Below, piece by piece: positions 35,401-45,505 of a stretch of 64,000 nt of DNA (its first letter is position 1; each line of letters starts with the position of its first letter). Under the pieces are notes generated by a model. The model saw only the letters and a program-made list of their open reading frames with translations, had not been told where the DNA came from and searched no databases. Both the position numbers and the translations under genes were made by a program. The stretch lies in assembly GCF_009363075.1 (NCBI RefSeq), contig NZ_CP045293.1, positions 1,550,001-1,614,000 of the forward strand, read 5' to 3'. The stretch is from Paenibacillus guangzhouensis. GTDB lineage: Bacteria > Bacillota > Bacilli > Paenibacillales > Paenibacillaceae.

Positions 35401-38400
35401 GATCGGCAACGGGGATGTGCCTTATGAAGAAATAGCCGAACTGACGAATGCGAAACGGGAATACGGGCGGCATCCGCTGTTCGATTCGGTGTTTACGCTG
35501 CAAAACATGGAGCTGCCCGAATGGCGGAGCCAAGATGTCGTCTATACGCCTCAAGCGATGGACAGTGGATCGGCCAAGTTCGACCAGACTTGGGAGTGCG
35601 CGGATACCGGCGCAGGCATCGCATTTACGCTGGAGTACGCTCTGGATTTGTATGATGAGCGTATCGCCGCGCAATTCGCCCAGCATTATGTTGCGTTGGC
35701 CCGGGCCGTCGCCGCGCAGCCGCAAGCGGTGCTTGGCGAACTTGATCCTGTCGATAGGCCAGAGCGAGAAAGGCTGCTCCAACTTGGCCGTTCATTCGCG
35801 GAGCCATCACAGGAGCTGCCGCTGCATAGATTGTTCGAACGGCAAGCGGCAAAGACCCCGCAGCAGATTGCCGTTGAAATGGGCGAGCGGGCGTATACCT
35901 ACAAGGATTTGAACGAACGCGCTAACCGGTTCGCCCGTGTACTTGTGCAGCACGGCGTCACACCGGGGGCAAGGGTAGCGCTGCTTCTCTTGCGTTCACC
36001 CGATATGATTGCGGCGATATTGGCTGTGTTGAAAGCGGGCGCCGTCTACGTGCCGATCGATCCACAGTATCCCGAAGAGCGGATATTGTTCATGCTGCAG
36101 GATACGGAAGCGCAGGTGATCGTGGCTGCGGCTGCGACGATGGAGTTGGGCACCCGGCTTGCCGGAGACAGCATAGATGTCGTCGACATGGATGGACTCG
36201 ATACAAGATGGGCCGGTGAGTCCGGCAATCTTCTGAACATGAACGGCTCAGCGGACGATCTCGCTTATATCATGTACACGTCCGGCTCGACAGGCAAGCC
36301 AAAAGGGATTATGACCACGCATCGCAATGTGTCCCGGATTGCCGTCCGAACCGATTATGTATGCATTTCGAATAACGATGCGCTGTTGCAGCTATCCAAC
36401 TACGCCTTTGACGGTTCAACGTTCGATTTGTACGGCGCGCTATTGAACGGCGCGAAGCTGACGTTAGTCGGCGAAGAAGAGGTTGCCGATGTTATGCGGC
36501 TGACCGAGCTGATTCAGGACAGAGGCATTACCATCTTCTTTGTGACGACGGCACTATTCAATACGCTGGTCGATCATGGGCTCGAGTCGTTGCGCGGGCT
36601 GCGACATATTCTATTCGGTGGAGAGCGGGCTTCCGTCCCGCATATCAGTAAAGCGCTCCGCGCGCTAGGACCAGGCGTGCTGCTGCATGTCTACGGGCCT
36701 ACGGAAACGACGGTGTTCGCGACCTGTTATCCGATCACGGAGAGTTGGGACAGAGTAAGGTCGGCTAGCGTGCCGATCGGGGTGCCGATTGCGCGTTCAG
36801 AAACGCTGGTGCTGAATGAACAAGGTCGATTGCAGCCGGACTGGGTGCCGGGCGAGCTGTGGATCGCAGGCGATGGTGTCGCATCGGGCTATGTGAACTT
36901 GCCGGAGCAGACGGCATCGAAGTTCCGCCCGCATCCGTTCCGGGAAGGCGCAGCTGTATATAGAACCGGCGATCTGGTGCGCCGCTTGCCTGACGGAAAT
37001 CTGGAGTTCCTGGACCGAATCGACAGCCAGGTCAAGCTGAGGGGTTACCGGATTGAATTGGGCGAAATCGAGAGCAGGCTGCTGGATTGCGCGGGCGTCA
37101 AGGAAGCGTTCGTGACGTTGATCGAGAATGATGGTGCGCCGTATCTATGCGCTTATGTCGTTGCGGAGCAAAACGAATGGCAGTCCAGCGTTCGAAGCCA
37201 ATTGACAGGCAAGCTGCCGGCATTCATGATTCCCGCCGCATTTGTGCAGCTGGAGAAGTTGCCGCTTAACGGGAGTGGCAAGGTAGACAAAAAACGTCTG
37301 CCTGCGCCGGAACGCGAGCTCCCCTATGAAGCGCCTGCTACAGCTACGGAGATCATTGTCGCAGGATTGTGGCAAGAAGTGCTTCATGTCCAGCAAGTTG
37401 GCGCGCTTGACCACTTCTTTGAGCACGGCGGCCATTCCCTGAAGGCGTCCGCTCTGACATCGGCCATCTACAAGCACTGCCGGGTGCGCATGCCGCTTCA
37501 GGAAATTTTCAAGCTGCCGACGGTTAGAGAGCAGGCCGCATGGATCGACAGCGCGGCGAAGGAAGCGTATGAATCGATTGTGAGCGCACCAAAAGCCGCA
37601 TCGTACCCGCTCAGCCCGCCGCAGCGTCGCATGTTTTTGGCGGAAAACATGGCTGATATCGGACTGACTTACCATATTCCGCTTGCCCTTAAGCTGTCAG
37701 GGCCGGTGGGTGAGAATCGAATCGAGCCAGCGCTTCGGAAGTTGATCGAACGGCATGAGCCGCTGCGCACATCTTATCAGTGGGTTGACGGCGTTCCGGT
37801 CCAGATCGTTCACGATTTGGTCGCATTTGTTCTGCATACGATGGAGCTCGCAGATACGCCGCTGCAGGAATGCATGAGCGAGTTCTTTCGTCCGCTCGCG
37901 CTTGCCTCCGCGCCATTGCTCGCCGCATGTTATTGCCGACCCGAATGGGAAGGAGCGGAGGCCTATTTGCTGCTCAATATCCACCACATCGCGGCGGACG
38001 GCCTGTCCGTCAAGCTGCTGCTGGAGGAGTTGACCGCTCTGATCGATGACGAAGACATGGCATCGCCGGCTCTGCAATACAAGGATTATGCCGTTTGGCA
38101 GGAGCGTCAGAACAGCTCGGAACGGATCAAGGCAAGCCAAGCGTTTTGGACGGAGCAGCTTGCTGAATCGCTGGCACCGCTCGATATGTCGCTGGATCGG
38201 CCGCGAGGCGACCGTCAGACCTTTGTAGGCGATACATATACCTTCCATATTCAGTCGGCGCTTGCCGAACGGCTGAAAGTGACAGCCGCCAGCGCAGGAG
38301 CGAGCATGAACAGCCTATTATTTGCGGCTTATGCACTTTTGCTCAAGGGAACGGCGCATCAGTCGGAATTTGCGATTGGTTCTTTAGCGGCAGGCCGAAC

Positions 38401-41400
38401 GCATCCGGACACTGCCCGGATGATCGGCATGTTCAACCAGTTCCTTCCTATTCGGATGCGGGTGGTGGATGAGCTGCCGTTCCTGACGTTTGTCTGCGAG
38501 ACCCATGAACGTTTGCTTGCCGCTTACGAGCATGGCGATGTTAGTTATGAGTATATGTTAGAAGCGGCTCAGTATCCGCATGACCTGTCGCGCAATCCGC
38601 TTTTCGATACGATGTTGATCGTTCACAACCAGTTTGAAGACGAGAAGCTGACGTTGCGAGGCAACGGCTGGTGTATGGAACCTCTGCCTTTCAGTCATGG
38701 AACATCCAAGCTGGACTTCAAGCTCGATTTGTACAGCGATGGCGAAGGCGGTCTGCGGGCGGAGCTGGAATATAATACGGGATTGTTCCTGAAAGGTACG
38801 ATGGAACGGATGGCTGCTCGGCTGCTTAATATTTTGGAGCAAACTGCTGCTAGTCCCGACTTGAACTGTGGCGATGTTGTCATGGCAACGCCTGGTGAAG
38901 CCGCTGCCTTGGCGAATTGGAACGATACGGGACATCCGTTACCGGCGGAGAAGACGATTCACGGTTGGTTCGCCGAGTCCGCCCGGCGGTGGACGGATTA
39001 CCCTGCTGTGCGGTCGGTCGAAGGCTCGCTGACGTACGGGGAGTTGAATGAACGCGCCGAACGCATGGCTGCCATGCTAAGAAGCAAGGGGGTAGCGGTC
39101 GAGACGATTGTGCCAATAGCGGCACAACGCTCGTTGTCCATGATGATCGCGATCCTGGCGGTGCTCAAGGCTGGTGGGGCTTATTTGCCGATCGACCCGG
39201 AGCATCCGCCTGAGCGGATTCGCGGCATTCTGGAGGATAGTGGAGCCAGACTGCTGTTGGCGGGGGCCAAGTGGATTCATACGCTGCCGGGCTTCCAGGG
39301 AGAGACGATTGATCTGGACGCACTTGCGGCTGCTGCCGGATCTGTGCTGATGAATAGCGAAGAATCAACGGACACGGACCTATCACCTCAATCAAGCCCT
39401 GAACATTTAGCGTATGTCATTTATACGTCTGGCTCGACCGGCAAACCGAAAGGTGTGATGGTGGAGCACCGTGCGGTGATCAACCGGCTGAACTGGATGC
39501 AGACGGCTTATCCGCTAAATGAACGAGACGTTATTTTGCAGAAGACGCCGATGACGTTCGATGTTTCCGTATGGGAGCTGTTCTGGTGGGGTTTTGCCGG
39601 CGCTTCGCTCTACTTGCTGGAGCCTGGCGGGGAGAAGGAGCCGTCGGTTATCCTGCGCGAGATGGAGGAGCAAGCCGTTACGGTTATGCATTTTGTGCCG
39701 TCTATGCTGGGTGTCTTTTTACCCTATGCTGCGGACAGCGGCAGAGGCGGCGAGCTTGGTACTCTGCGATATGTATTTGCGAGCGGAGAGGCGCTAAAGC
39801 CTGCGCATGTCAAGGGTTTTTACAATTTGATGGAGCGAAGCGGCGGACAATGCCGGCTCATTAATCTGTACGGCCCGACGGAAGCGACGGTCGATGTCAG
39901 CTATTACGAATGCTCGACTGATCACGTGAGTACGATTCCAATCGGCAAGCCAATTCATAACATCCAGCTCTATATTGTGGACGAGCAGATGAGACCGCAG
40001 CCGATCGGTGTATCCGGCGAGCTGTGTATTGCAGGTGCCGGGCTTGCGCGAGGGTATCACAATAGGCCGGATTTGACGGAGCTAAGTTTTGTTCCAAATC
40101 CATTTGCTGCAGGAGAGAAGCTGTACCGTACCGGGGATCGCGCAAGGTGGCTGCCGGACGGCAATATTGAATATTTGGGGCGTTTTGACCATCAGGTTAA
40201 GCTGCGCGGTCTCCGCATCGAATGCGGCGAGATCGAGCACGCGCTGCTACGCCAAGCGGAAGTTCGCGATGCAGTGGTGACGTCGGTAACGGATCTTGCG
40301 GGAGAAACGACGCTTTGCGCTTATCTCGTGACGGCGAATGGGGAGGTTCCGGAGGCAACGAGTCTGCGGACCGCACTTCAGGCACTGCTGCCGGAGTATA
40401 TGATTCCTTCTTATTTTGTTGCAATGGAAGCTTTACCGCTCAGTCCGAGCGGCAAAGCCGACCGCAGTCGTCTGCCGCAGCTGCGGTTCGCTGAAGCGGC
40501 GGTCAGCGGTGAGGGGCCAGCGACGAAGACGGAGCAGCGGCTGGCTGAGTTATGGCAGGAGGTACTCGGTCTGAGCTCCAGCGGAGCGGATGATCGAGTG
40601 GTGATTGGGAGAGAAGCCCATTTCTTTCAACTGGGTGGCCATTCCTTGCGCGCCGCGCAGCTTGCGGGCTTGATCGAGCAGCGTTATGGAGCGGCGTTTG
40701 CGCTGAAGGATGTGTTCGATGCTCCCGTGCTGCGAGAAATGGCGGTTCGCATCGATAACGCGACCCCTAAGCGGGCCATCATTATTGCAAGGGCGGCAAG
40801 CCGACCTTTCTATCCGTTGTCGCTCGCGCAGAACAGGCTGTTTGTTCTGCAGCAGCTCTATCCAGATAGCACGGCTTATAATCTTCCGCTCGCGCTGAAC
40901 CTGACGGGCAAGCTTGATCAGGACAGGCTTGGCCAAGCGATTCAGGGATTGATTGCCCGTCATGAACCGCTGCGCACCAGCTTTGACTGGGCAGACGGCA
41001 AGCCGGTACAGCATGTCCATGAGCGGGTATCGTTCGAACTCGCTGTGCATGCCTTGATAGATGCGGCAGACTTGAATACATTTGCGCGCGAGGTAGTCCG
41101 ACCGTTTGATCTGCGAAAGGCTCCGTTAATCCGGGCGATTCTCGCGACGGACGGCGAAAGTCGGCATACGCTGTTGCTTGACATTCACCACATCGTCGCC
41201 GACGGCGTGTCGATGAATGTGCTGGCGCGCGATTTTGAGCAGTTGTATCGCGGCGGCGTCTTGCCTCCGCTGCCCATTCACTATAAGGATGTCGCTGTGT
41301 GGCAGCAGGAATGGATGGTTTCGGAGGCAAGAGCGCAACAAGAGCAATATTGGACAGACCAACTTGCGGGTACCCTTCCTGTGCTGCAACTGCCGACCGA

Positions 41401-44400
41401 TTATCCACGGTCGTCCGAACAAAGCTTCGAAGGCGCCAAGCTTGCGCTGCCGATTCCGGCAGAGCTTGCCGAGGGGGTCGGCACGGCGGCGGAACAATGG
41501 GGCGTTACGCCATTCCATATCTGGCTTGCCGCCTACCATACGTTATTGCATCTGATGACGGGGCAGGACGATTTGATTGTCGGCACGCCGATCGCGGGCC
41601 GCTTCCATCCTGCTACTGAATCTCTGGTCGGCATGTTTGTCAACACGCTGCCAATTCGCAGCAGGCCATCCGGCGAACTGCCGTTTAGAGCGTTCGTCGA
41701 ACAGCTCAAAGAAACGGCGCTTGCGGCTCTGGACAACGGTCTGCTCCCGTTTGAGCATATGGTGACGATGCTGGATGTGCCGCGCGACCTGAGCCGCAAT
41801 CCGCTGTTTGATACGATGTTCGTCATGCAGCATATGGAGGCCGGACAGGCGGTAGACACCTTGCGATTCGAGGCGCAAGTGCCGGACAATCGCGTATCGA
41901 AGCTGGACTTGACGTTTGAGATTGCGGATCGGGGCGGCATAGGACAAGCCTTGACGATCGAATATGCGACGGCGCTGTATGAAGAAGACAGCATACACAG
42001 AATGACGGAATGGTATTTCCGTATTGTCGGCCTTGCACTGGCCGAGCCGGAGCGGCTGCTTGGAGAGATCGGGCTGCAAGACGCTGAAGAGGCGGACAGG
42101 CAGATCGAAGCGTTCAATCGCACGGCCGCACCGTATGCCAGCGGTGATACGGTAGAGGTTTACCTCGAAAGACAATCGGCAGTAACGCCGCAGGCCATTG
42201 CGGTTGCGGCGGAGGACGGAGCACTAACCTATGCAGAATTGAACAGGAAGTCGAACCGGCTGGCACAGGCGCTCAGACAGCAAGGCATCATGCACGAGGA
42301 GCGCGTGGCCATCGTGATGGATCGCAGCCTGGAGATGATGATTGCAATCTTTGGCGTGTTGAAGGCAGGCGGAGCTTACGTGCCTGTTGCGCCGGGCTTG
42401 CCGTCAGAGCGAATCCGCTACATGCTGGACAATTCTGGTGCGAAGCTTGTCTTGGTGAAAGGCAAAGCCCCAGAAGGACTGGGGCCGCTTCTGCCATTTA
42501 TCGACGTTCATGAGACGCTGGCGCAGGAACGTGACGACTTCCCAGTGGAGAAGTTGCATGATCCACGCTCACTTGCTTATGTGCTGTATACTTCGGGATC
42601 GACCGGGCAGCCGAAAGGCGTCATGATCGAGCATCATTCCGTAGTCAACCGGATCGGATGGATGCAGAAGCAATACGGACTGGATCCAAGCGGAGTCATT
42701 TTGCAGAAAACACCAATTACTTTCGACGTATCGGTCTGGGAACTGTTCTGGTGGAGCTTTGCAGGGGCCAAGCTGGTCCTGCTGCCTCCGGACGGCGAAA
42801 AGGACCCTGCGCTTATGATGGATATGATAGCGAGGCATGGTGTAACGACGATGCATTTTGTACCATCCATGCTACATCTGTTCTTAGAGCATCCCGACTT
42901 ACTACGCGGCGTAGCCAGACTAAAGAGCCTGAAGCATGTGTTCGCCAGCGGTGAAGCGCTGACTACAGATCAAGTGCAGCGGTTCCGCGAGCGGATCGGG
43001 TCTCCGTTCAATGCTAGGCTTGTCAATTTATACGGCCCAACCGAGGCGACGGTTGACGTGTCCTATTACGATTGCTCTGACGGTGATATTCCGATCCAGG
43101 TGCCGATTGGCAAGCCAATCGACAATATCTCGCTGTATATCGTGAGCGAATCCATGAAGCTGCAGCCTGTTGGCATTGTTGGGGAGCTATGCATTGCCGG
43201 CGCGGGTCTGGCGCGGGGGTATATCGGCCGGCCCGATTTGACGGAAGAAAAGTTTATCGATAATCCATTTGCGTCGGGTAGTCTGATGTATCGGACAGGA
43301 GACCTTGCCAGATGGCAGCCTGACGGAACGATCGAATATTTGGGCCGATTGGACCATCAGGTCAAAATAAGGGGCCAGCGTATCGAAGCCGGTGAAATCG
43401 AGCATGTGCTGCTCGGTCATCCACTGGTTACTGAAGCGGTTGTCATGAAGCGAGTCGCTGCAAGTGGAAGCGAATATTTATGCGCGTACCTCGTGTGCTC
43501 CGAACCTGTAGACCATCAAGAACTGCGAGATTTTACAGCGCTGCGCCTGCCTGATTATATGGTTCCGCAGGCGGTGGTGGAACTGCCCGCCATGCCTTTG
43601 TCACCAAATGGAAAAACCGATCGGAAGGCGCTGCCGGAGCCGGAGCTGGTGACGGATAGCGGGACTCCATTAGTCGAAGCGGCAAGCGATATCGAATTGG
43701 CGATTGCCGCCGTATGGCACGATATCCTGCAAAGGGACGACTTCGGCATCCATCATCGTTTCTTCGATATTGGTGGAGACTCGCTGCTGCTGGTGCGGAC
43801 ACATCAGCGGTTGGAGACGTTGTATCCTGGCGCGCTAGGGGTAACGGATTTGTTCACCTATCCGACGATCGCATCGCTTGCGGCTTATTTAGAGTCGAGA
43901 CATCGTGAGCTCGCGAGCTGGAGCTGGAGCGGTTTGCCGATGGCAGACGACTGTGTCAGTAGCGGCTATGTCGTGGAGCGTATCGGCAACGTTCAGTTCC
44001 AATTGGACCGGGAGGTTGTGGAAGGGCTTGCGGAACTTGCGGCATCCCGTATGGTGACGGTTGAAGCCGCGGCGTATGCTGTATATCTGTACTTCTGGCG
44101 CGGCGAGTCCGGCATCCATCGGCTTGTGCTTCCAGCAGTGACGGATATCGGGCTGATTGCCCCGAAAGAAATCGATTTTACGGAGGTACATGATTTCGAT
44201 ACACTGCTGCGGCATGCTGCCAAGCGGATGAGTGCGGAAGATTGTTATACCGCACGGCAAATCAGAAAGCAGCCGCAAGCCGAAGGCGGATTTGCCTTGT
44301 TCCCATTATTTGCAGGAGCAACGCAGCATGGGTTCAAGGATCGAGAGGCGCTATTGGAACGATTCGATGTTGTGCTGTATTTGGATATCGCTGCCACACC

Positions 44401-44563
44401 AAGCGAGGTGGAAGAGCCAGAGTTTGGTGGGGTATGGACGTACAACACCCGGCGTCTCGGCAAGGAGGCGGTGATGGAGTGGGCTTCCGCTTATCTGGAG
44501 CTGCTGTCGAGCGTGGTGGAACAATATCGCGCCGCAGCTGGCAGCGCCGTCCCAGGGGCGTAG
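32408..44563 (+). CDS. NRPS: acyl-AMP ligase loading plus Ile-Ser-Ser modules
   Basis: A 4051-residue assembly-line protein. Approximate domains: fatty acyl-AMP ligase 1-590 (FTSGSTGDPKG), carrier 590-665 (GGNS), C 690-1110 (HHIITDG), A 1135-1640, carrier 1645-1710 (GGHS), C 1730-2150 (HHIAADG), A 2180-2690, carrier 2700-2775 (GGHS), C 2800-3220 (HHIVADG), A 3245-3740, carrier 3760-3830 (GGDS). A C-terminal 210-residue piece follows that looks like the back half of a C domain without HHxxxDG. Pocket residues read by eye are DGFFLGVVFK (Ile), DVWHFSLVDK (Ser) and DVWHFSLVDK (Ser). No epimerase or thioesterase is present. The start has GGAGGG ten bases upstream. The predicted intermediate is fatty acyl-Ile-Ser-Ser bound to the last carrier, to be passed to the KS of the protein at 47130. 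Confidence 0.92.
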   Translation: MSTIRNLSGVLLGRKENDAGILFCESGQERYLSYGQLLVEAGRVRHLLRERGLGPGDFAVIQTEDNERFILLFWACVLGGIIPVPVTAARTDEGRKKLIQVCKQLETSRLLCDEELWPGIQGYALKQGETEALAQLESGSVPMAEVIAAAADAGRPEMEPYEAAETDTAFIQFTSGSTGDPKGVVLTHGNLLSNMRAIIHGAQSTERDASLSWLPLTHDMGLIGFHLSPLLCGMNQLHLPTSTFVLHPMKWMELTHKHRVTCLSSPNFGYVHFLQHWKPEGAAAWDLSCVRLIFNGAEPISAAHCRDFLDAMKPYGLKGNCIFPVYGLAEASLAVTFPGTEDYLHTIKLERQSLAIGQPVRMAAQGDQTAIEIVELGFPVQACEVRICGEAGNPSAEGSVGLIHIRGSNVTSGYYKRPDVNRLTISSDGWLNTGDLGFLLEGRLYVTGRMKDVIFVNGQNVYPHDLETLISCLKGAEIGKTAIAAIQDATTKRDAIAVFIQHRGKISSFVPLMVEVKKMLNGSAGLDVAFVVPVRRIPKTTSGKIQRYLLAEALREGEFADALAELVEQEAAAAIQRHDAEGDDALRGDAGIEPTTETEQRILSIWREVLKKNDIGRNDGFLEHGGNSLKAAYAAARLQEAFSIEFTLTELFLHDKVSSLAILLEQKKQASEESATAAPPPVAKTVERTVYPASSAQKRLFILEQLNPGLLGYNLPFAVQVKGPVDIERFRAAWRALIERHPALRTSFHMEDGQVMQRIDPAVEPPLAVVDGSSWSADELALRQRSFLQPFRLEQGPLLRMELVLQAHESSILLLDMHHIITDGTSMGILMSDFMKFYEGNAPEPLSIHGGDLALWGEAGRYGGWVEGQKRYWREIFRDDVPTPVFPSTYPRPQMPSYRGAIERFELEPALAGSLRALARREGVTLYTVLLSIYYVLFAKYTGESDIVVGTAAARRMRPELQNVVGMFVNMVPIRLRGHSGLRFDQWLKQVHGDVLAAIGNGDVPYEEIAELTNAKREYGRHPLFDSVFTLQNMELPEWRSQDVVYTPQAMDSGSAKFDQTWECADTGAGIAFTLEYALDLYDERIAAQFAQHYVALARAVAAQPQAVLGELDPVDRPERERLLQLGRSFAEPSQELPLHRLFERQAAKTPQQIAVEMGERAYTYKDLNERANRFARVLVQHGVTPGARVALLLLRSPDMIAAILAVLKAGAVYVPIDPQYPEERILFMLQDTEAQVIVAAAATMELGTRLAGDSIDVVDMDGLDTRWAGESGNLLNMNGSADDLAYIMYTSGSTGKPKGIMTTHRNVSRIAVRTDYVCISNNDALLQLSNYAFDGSTFDLYGALLNGAKLTLVGEEEVADVMRLTELIQDRGITIFFVTTALFNTLVDHGLESLRGLRHILFGGERASVPHISKALRALGPGVLLHVYGPTETTVFATCYPITESWDRVRSASVPIGVPIARSETLVLNEQGRLQPDWVPGELWIAGDGVASGYVNLPEQTASKFRPHPFREGAAVYRTGDLVRRLPDGNLEFLDRIDSQVKLRGYRIELGEIESRLLDCAGVKEAFVTLIENDGAPYLCAYVVAEQNEWQSSVRSQLTGKLPAFMIPAAFVQLEKLPLNGSGKVDKKRLPAPERELPYEAPATATEIIVAGLWQEVLHVQQVGALDHFFEHGGHSLKASALTSAIYKHCRVRMPLQEIFKLPTVREQAAWIDSAAKEAYESIVSAPKAASYPLSPPQRRMFLAENMADIGLTYHIPLALKLSGPVGENRIEPALRKLIERHEPLRTSYQWVDGVPVQIVHDLVAFVLHTMELADTPLQECMSEFFRPLALASAPLLAACYCRPEWEGAEAYLLLNIHHIAADGLSVKLLLEELTALIDDEDMASPALQYKDYAVWQERQNSSERIKASQAFWTEQLAESLAPLDMSLDRPRGDRQTFVGDTYTFHIQSALAERLKVTAASAGASMNSLLFAAYALLLKGTAHQSEFAIGSLAAGRTHPDTARMIGMFNQFLPIRMRVVDELPFLTFVCETHERLLAAYEHGDVSYEYMLEAAQYPHDLSRNPLFDTMLIVHNQFEDEKLTLRGNGWCMEPLPFSHGTSKLDFKLDLYSDGEGGLRAELEYNTGLFLKGTMERMAARLLNILEQTAASPDLNCGDVVMATPGEAAALANWNDTGHPLPAEKTIHGWFAESARRWTDYPAVRSVEGSLTYGELNERAERMAAMLRSKGVAVETIVPIAAQRSLSMMIAILAVLKAGGAYLPIDPEHPPERIRGILEDSGARLLLAGAKWIHTLPGFQGETIDLDALAAAAGSVLMNSEESTDTDLSPQSSPEHLAYVIYTSGSTGKPKGVMVEHRAVINRLNWMQTAYPLNERDVILQKTPMTFDVSVWELFWWGFAGASLYLLEPGGEKEPSVILREMEEQAVTVMHFVPSMLGVFLPYAADSGRGGELGTLRYVFASGEALKPAHVKGFYNLMERSGGQCRLINLYGPTEATVDVSYYECSTDHVSTIPIGKPIHNIQLYIVDEQMRPQPIGVSGELCIAGAGLARGYHNRPDLTELSFVPNPFAAGEKLYRTGDRARWLPDGNIEYLGRFDHQVKLRGLRIECGEIEHALLRQAEVRDAVVTSVTDLAGETTLCAYLVTANGEVPEATSLRTALQALLPEYMIPSYFVAMEALPLSPSGKADRSRLPQLRFAEAAVSGEGPATKTEQRLAELWQEVLGLSSSGADDRVVIGREAHFFQLGGHSLRAAQLAGLIEQRYGAAFALKDVFDAPVLREMAVRIDNATPKRAIIIARAASRPFYPLSLAQNRLFVLQQLYPDSTAYNLPLALNLTGKLDQDRLGQAIQGLIARHEPLRTSFDWADGKPVQHVHERVSFELAVHALIDAADLNTFAREVVRPFDLRKAPLIRAILATDGESRHTLLLDIHHIVADGVSMNVLARDFEQLYRGGVLPPLPIHYKDVAVWQQEWMVSEARAQQEQYWTDQLAGTLPVLQLPTDYPRSSEQSFEGAKLALPIPAELAEGVGTAAEQWGVTPFHIWLAAYHTLLHLMTGQDDLIVGTPIAGRFHPATESLVGMFVNTLPIRSRPSGELPFRAFVEQLKETALAALDNGLLPFEHMVTMLDVPRDLSRNPLFDTMFVMQHMEAGQAVDTLRFEAQVPDNRVSKLDLTFEIADRGGIGQALTIEYATALYEEDSIHRMTEWYFRIVGLALAEPERLLGEIGLQDAEEADRQIEAFNRTAAPYASGDTVEVYLERQSAVTPQAIAVAAEDGALTYAELNRKSNRLAQALRQQGIMHEERVAIVMDRSLEMMIAIFGVLKAGGAYVPVAPGLPSERIRYMLDNSGAKLVLVKGKAPEGLGPLLPFIDVHETLAQERDDFPVEKLHDPRSLAYVLYTSGSTGQPKGVMIEHHSVVNRIGWMQKQYGLDPSGVILQKTPITFDVSVWELFWWSFAGAKLVLLPPDGEKDPALMMDMIARHGVTTMHFVPSMLHLFLEHPDLLRGVARLKSLKHVFASGEALTTDQVQRFRERIGSPFNARLVNLYGPTEATVDVSYYDCSDGDIPIQVPIGKPIDNISLYIVSESMKLQPVGIVGELCIAGAGLARGYIGRPDLTEEKFIDNPFASGSLMYRTGDLARWQPDGTIEYLGRLDHQVKIRGQRIEAGEIEHVLLGHPLVTEAVVMKRVAASGSEYLCAYLVCSEPVDHQELRDFTALRLPDYMVPQAVVELPAMPLSPNGKTDRKALPEPELVTDSGTPLVEAASDIELAIAAVWHDILQRDDFGIHHRFFDIGGDSLLLVRTHQRLETLYPGALGVTDLFTYPTIASLAAYLESRHRELASWSWSGLPMADDCVSSGYVVERIGNVQFQLDREVVEGLAELAASRMVTVEAAAYAVYLYFWRGESGIHRLVLPAVTDIGLIAPKEIDFTEVHDFDTLLRHAAKRMSAEDCYTARQIRKQPQAEGGFALFPLFAGATQHGFKDREALLERFDVVLYLDIAATPSEVEEPEFGGVWTYNTRRLGKEAVMEWASAYLELLSSVVEQYRAAAGSAVPGA

Positions 44564-44628
44564 CATGGGCCAAGCGGGTTGTGTCTGACCCAGGATATAT
44601 CTGTCTGAAGGAAGAAAGGAGCTTTCCT

Positions 44629-45492
44629 GTGAAAAAAGTGTTGATCTTGTTAGGGAATATCGCACTTTATATTGGGGTCTTTTATGCGCTGCTCTATCTG
44701 CTTCGCTCTACTTACAATTACGAAGCGACGTTGTCCTTCGCCAAGTTTCTGGATCGCAACCCGGCCATGTTTATGGTCGTGCTGTTCACGCTGATTACGC
44801 TTGTATATATGCTCATCTTTCGTATCAAAGGATGGATCTGGCCCCATGCGGAAAAAAATCTGTTCCGCGCGTCGGGCTTCAAACGGCTGAGCGCCTCGCG
44901 CGTCCTGCAAATGATTGGCCTGGGTCTTGCCGGAAGCTTGTTCAGCATCGGCCTGATCGTCATTGACGATATTGCGCGGGAGTTCCCGTCCATTCCCGCG
45001 CTGGTCGATGATCTGATCAAGGGGGATTCGATCTGGTATGTCATTCTAGGCGCTGGCTTGATTGGTCCGGCATTTGAAGAAATATTGTTCAGAGGCCTCA
45101 TTTTTAGTGAGCTTCGCAGGGTTATGCCGGTATATGCGGCCTTGGTTGTGCAAGCCGCGGCTTACGCCTACTTCCAGCCTAGCGCGGCGCTATCGGTCAT
45201 CAGCATCGGCTCGGGTCTGATATATGGGTCGCTGTATTGGCGCACGGGGTCGCTGTGGGCGCCGATTCTGGTACAGAATACGGCTATGGGATCCATCTTC
45301 CTCTTGAAATACATCGGGTTCTACGAATGGTATGACAAGCTGGGCGATGTGTCATTGTATATCATTACAGCGTTCTGTCTAGTTGCGTTGATCGGAGGTT
45401 CCGTCAATGTCTGGCGGACCTCCAGCAACGGCGACATCGGCGCACGCGCCAATCAAGCGCTGACGGATGACGCTCCGTCGGCAGCACAATAG
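44629..45492 (+). CDS. CPBP-family membrane protein 1
   Basis: A 287-residue protein with about eight membrane helices, of the CAAX-protease/bacteriocin-processing (CPBP, Abi) family. Motif 1 is intact: FEEILFRG. The second motif, normally FxxxH, reads YAYFQP, and the third, normally a His in LWAPILxH, reads LWAPILVQ, so both metal or catalytic His are replaced. The start is GTG at 44629 after AAAGGAG. It sits 65 bases after the NRPS gene and is the first of three tandem family members in the operon. A proteolytic role is doubtful; immunity, anchoring or transport support are alternatives. Confidence 0.8.
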   Translation: MKKVLILLGNIALYIGVFYALLYLLRSTYNYEATLSFAKFLDRNPAMFMVVLFTLITLVYMLIFRIKGWIWPHAEKNLFRASGFKRLSASRVLQMIGLGLAGSLFSIGLIVIDDIAREFPSIPALVDDLIKGDSIWYVILGAGLIGPAFEEILFRGLIFSELRRVMPVYAALVVQAAAYAYFQPSAALSVISIGSGLIYGSLYWRTGSLWAPILVQNTAMGSIFLLKYIGFYEWYDKLGDVSLYIITAFCLVALIGGSVNVWRTSSNGDIGARANQALTDDAPSAAQ

Positions 45493-45505
45493 GAGGTCTA
45501 ACCGC

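Noticed and set aside
35183-35782. Long reverse-strand open frames opposite the NRPS and PKS genes (this and many similar)
   Set aside because: They are high-GC shadow frames opposite conserved C, A and carrier domains, with no ribosome binding sites or family motifs.
44242-44628. Upstream extension of the first CPBP frame inside the NRPS gene
   Set aside because: It overlaps the NRPS coding frame and has no ribosome binding site. The GTG at 44629 has a clear site and starts at the first membrane helix.
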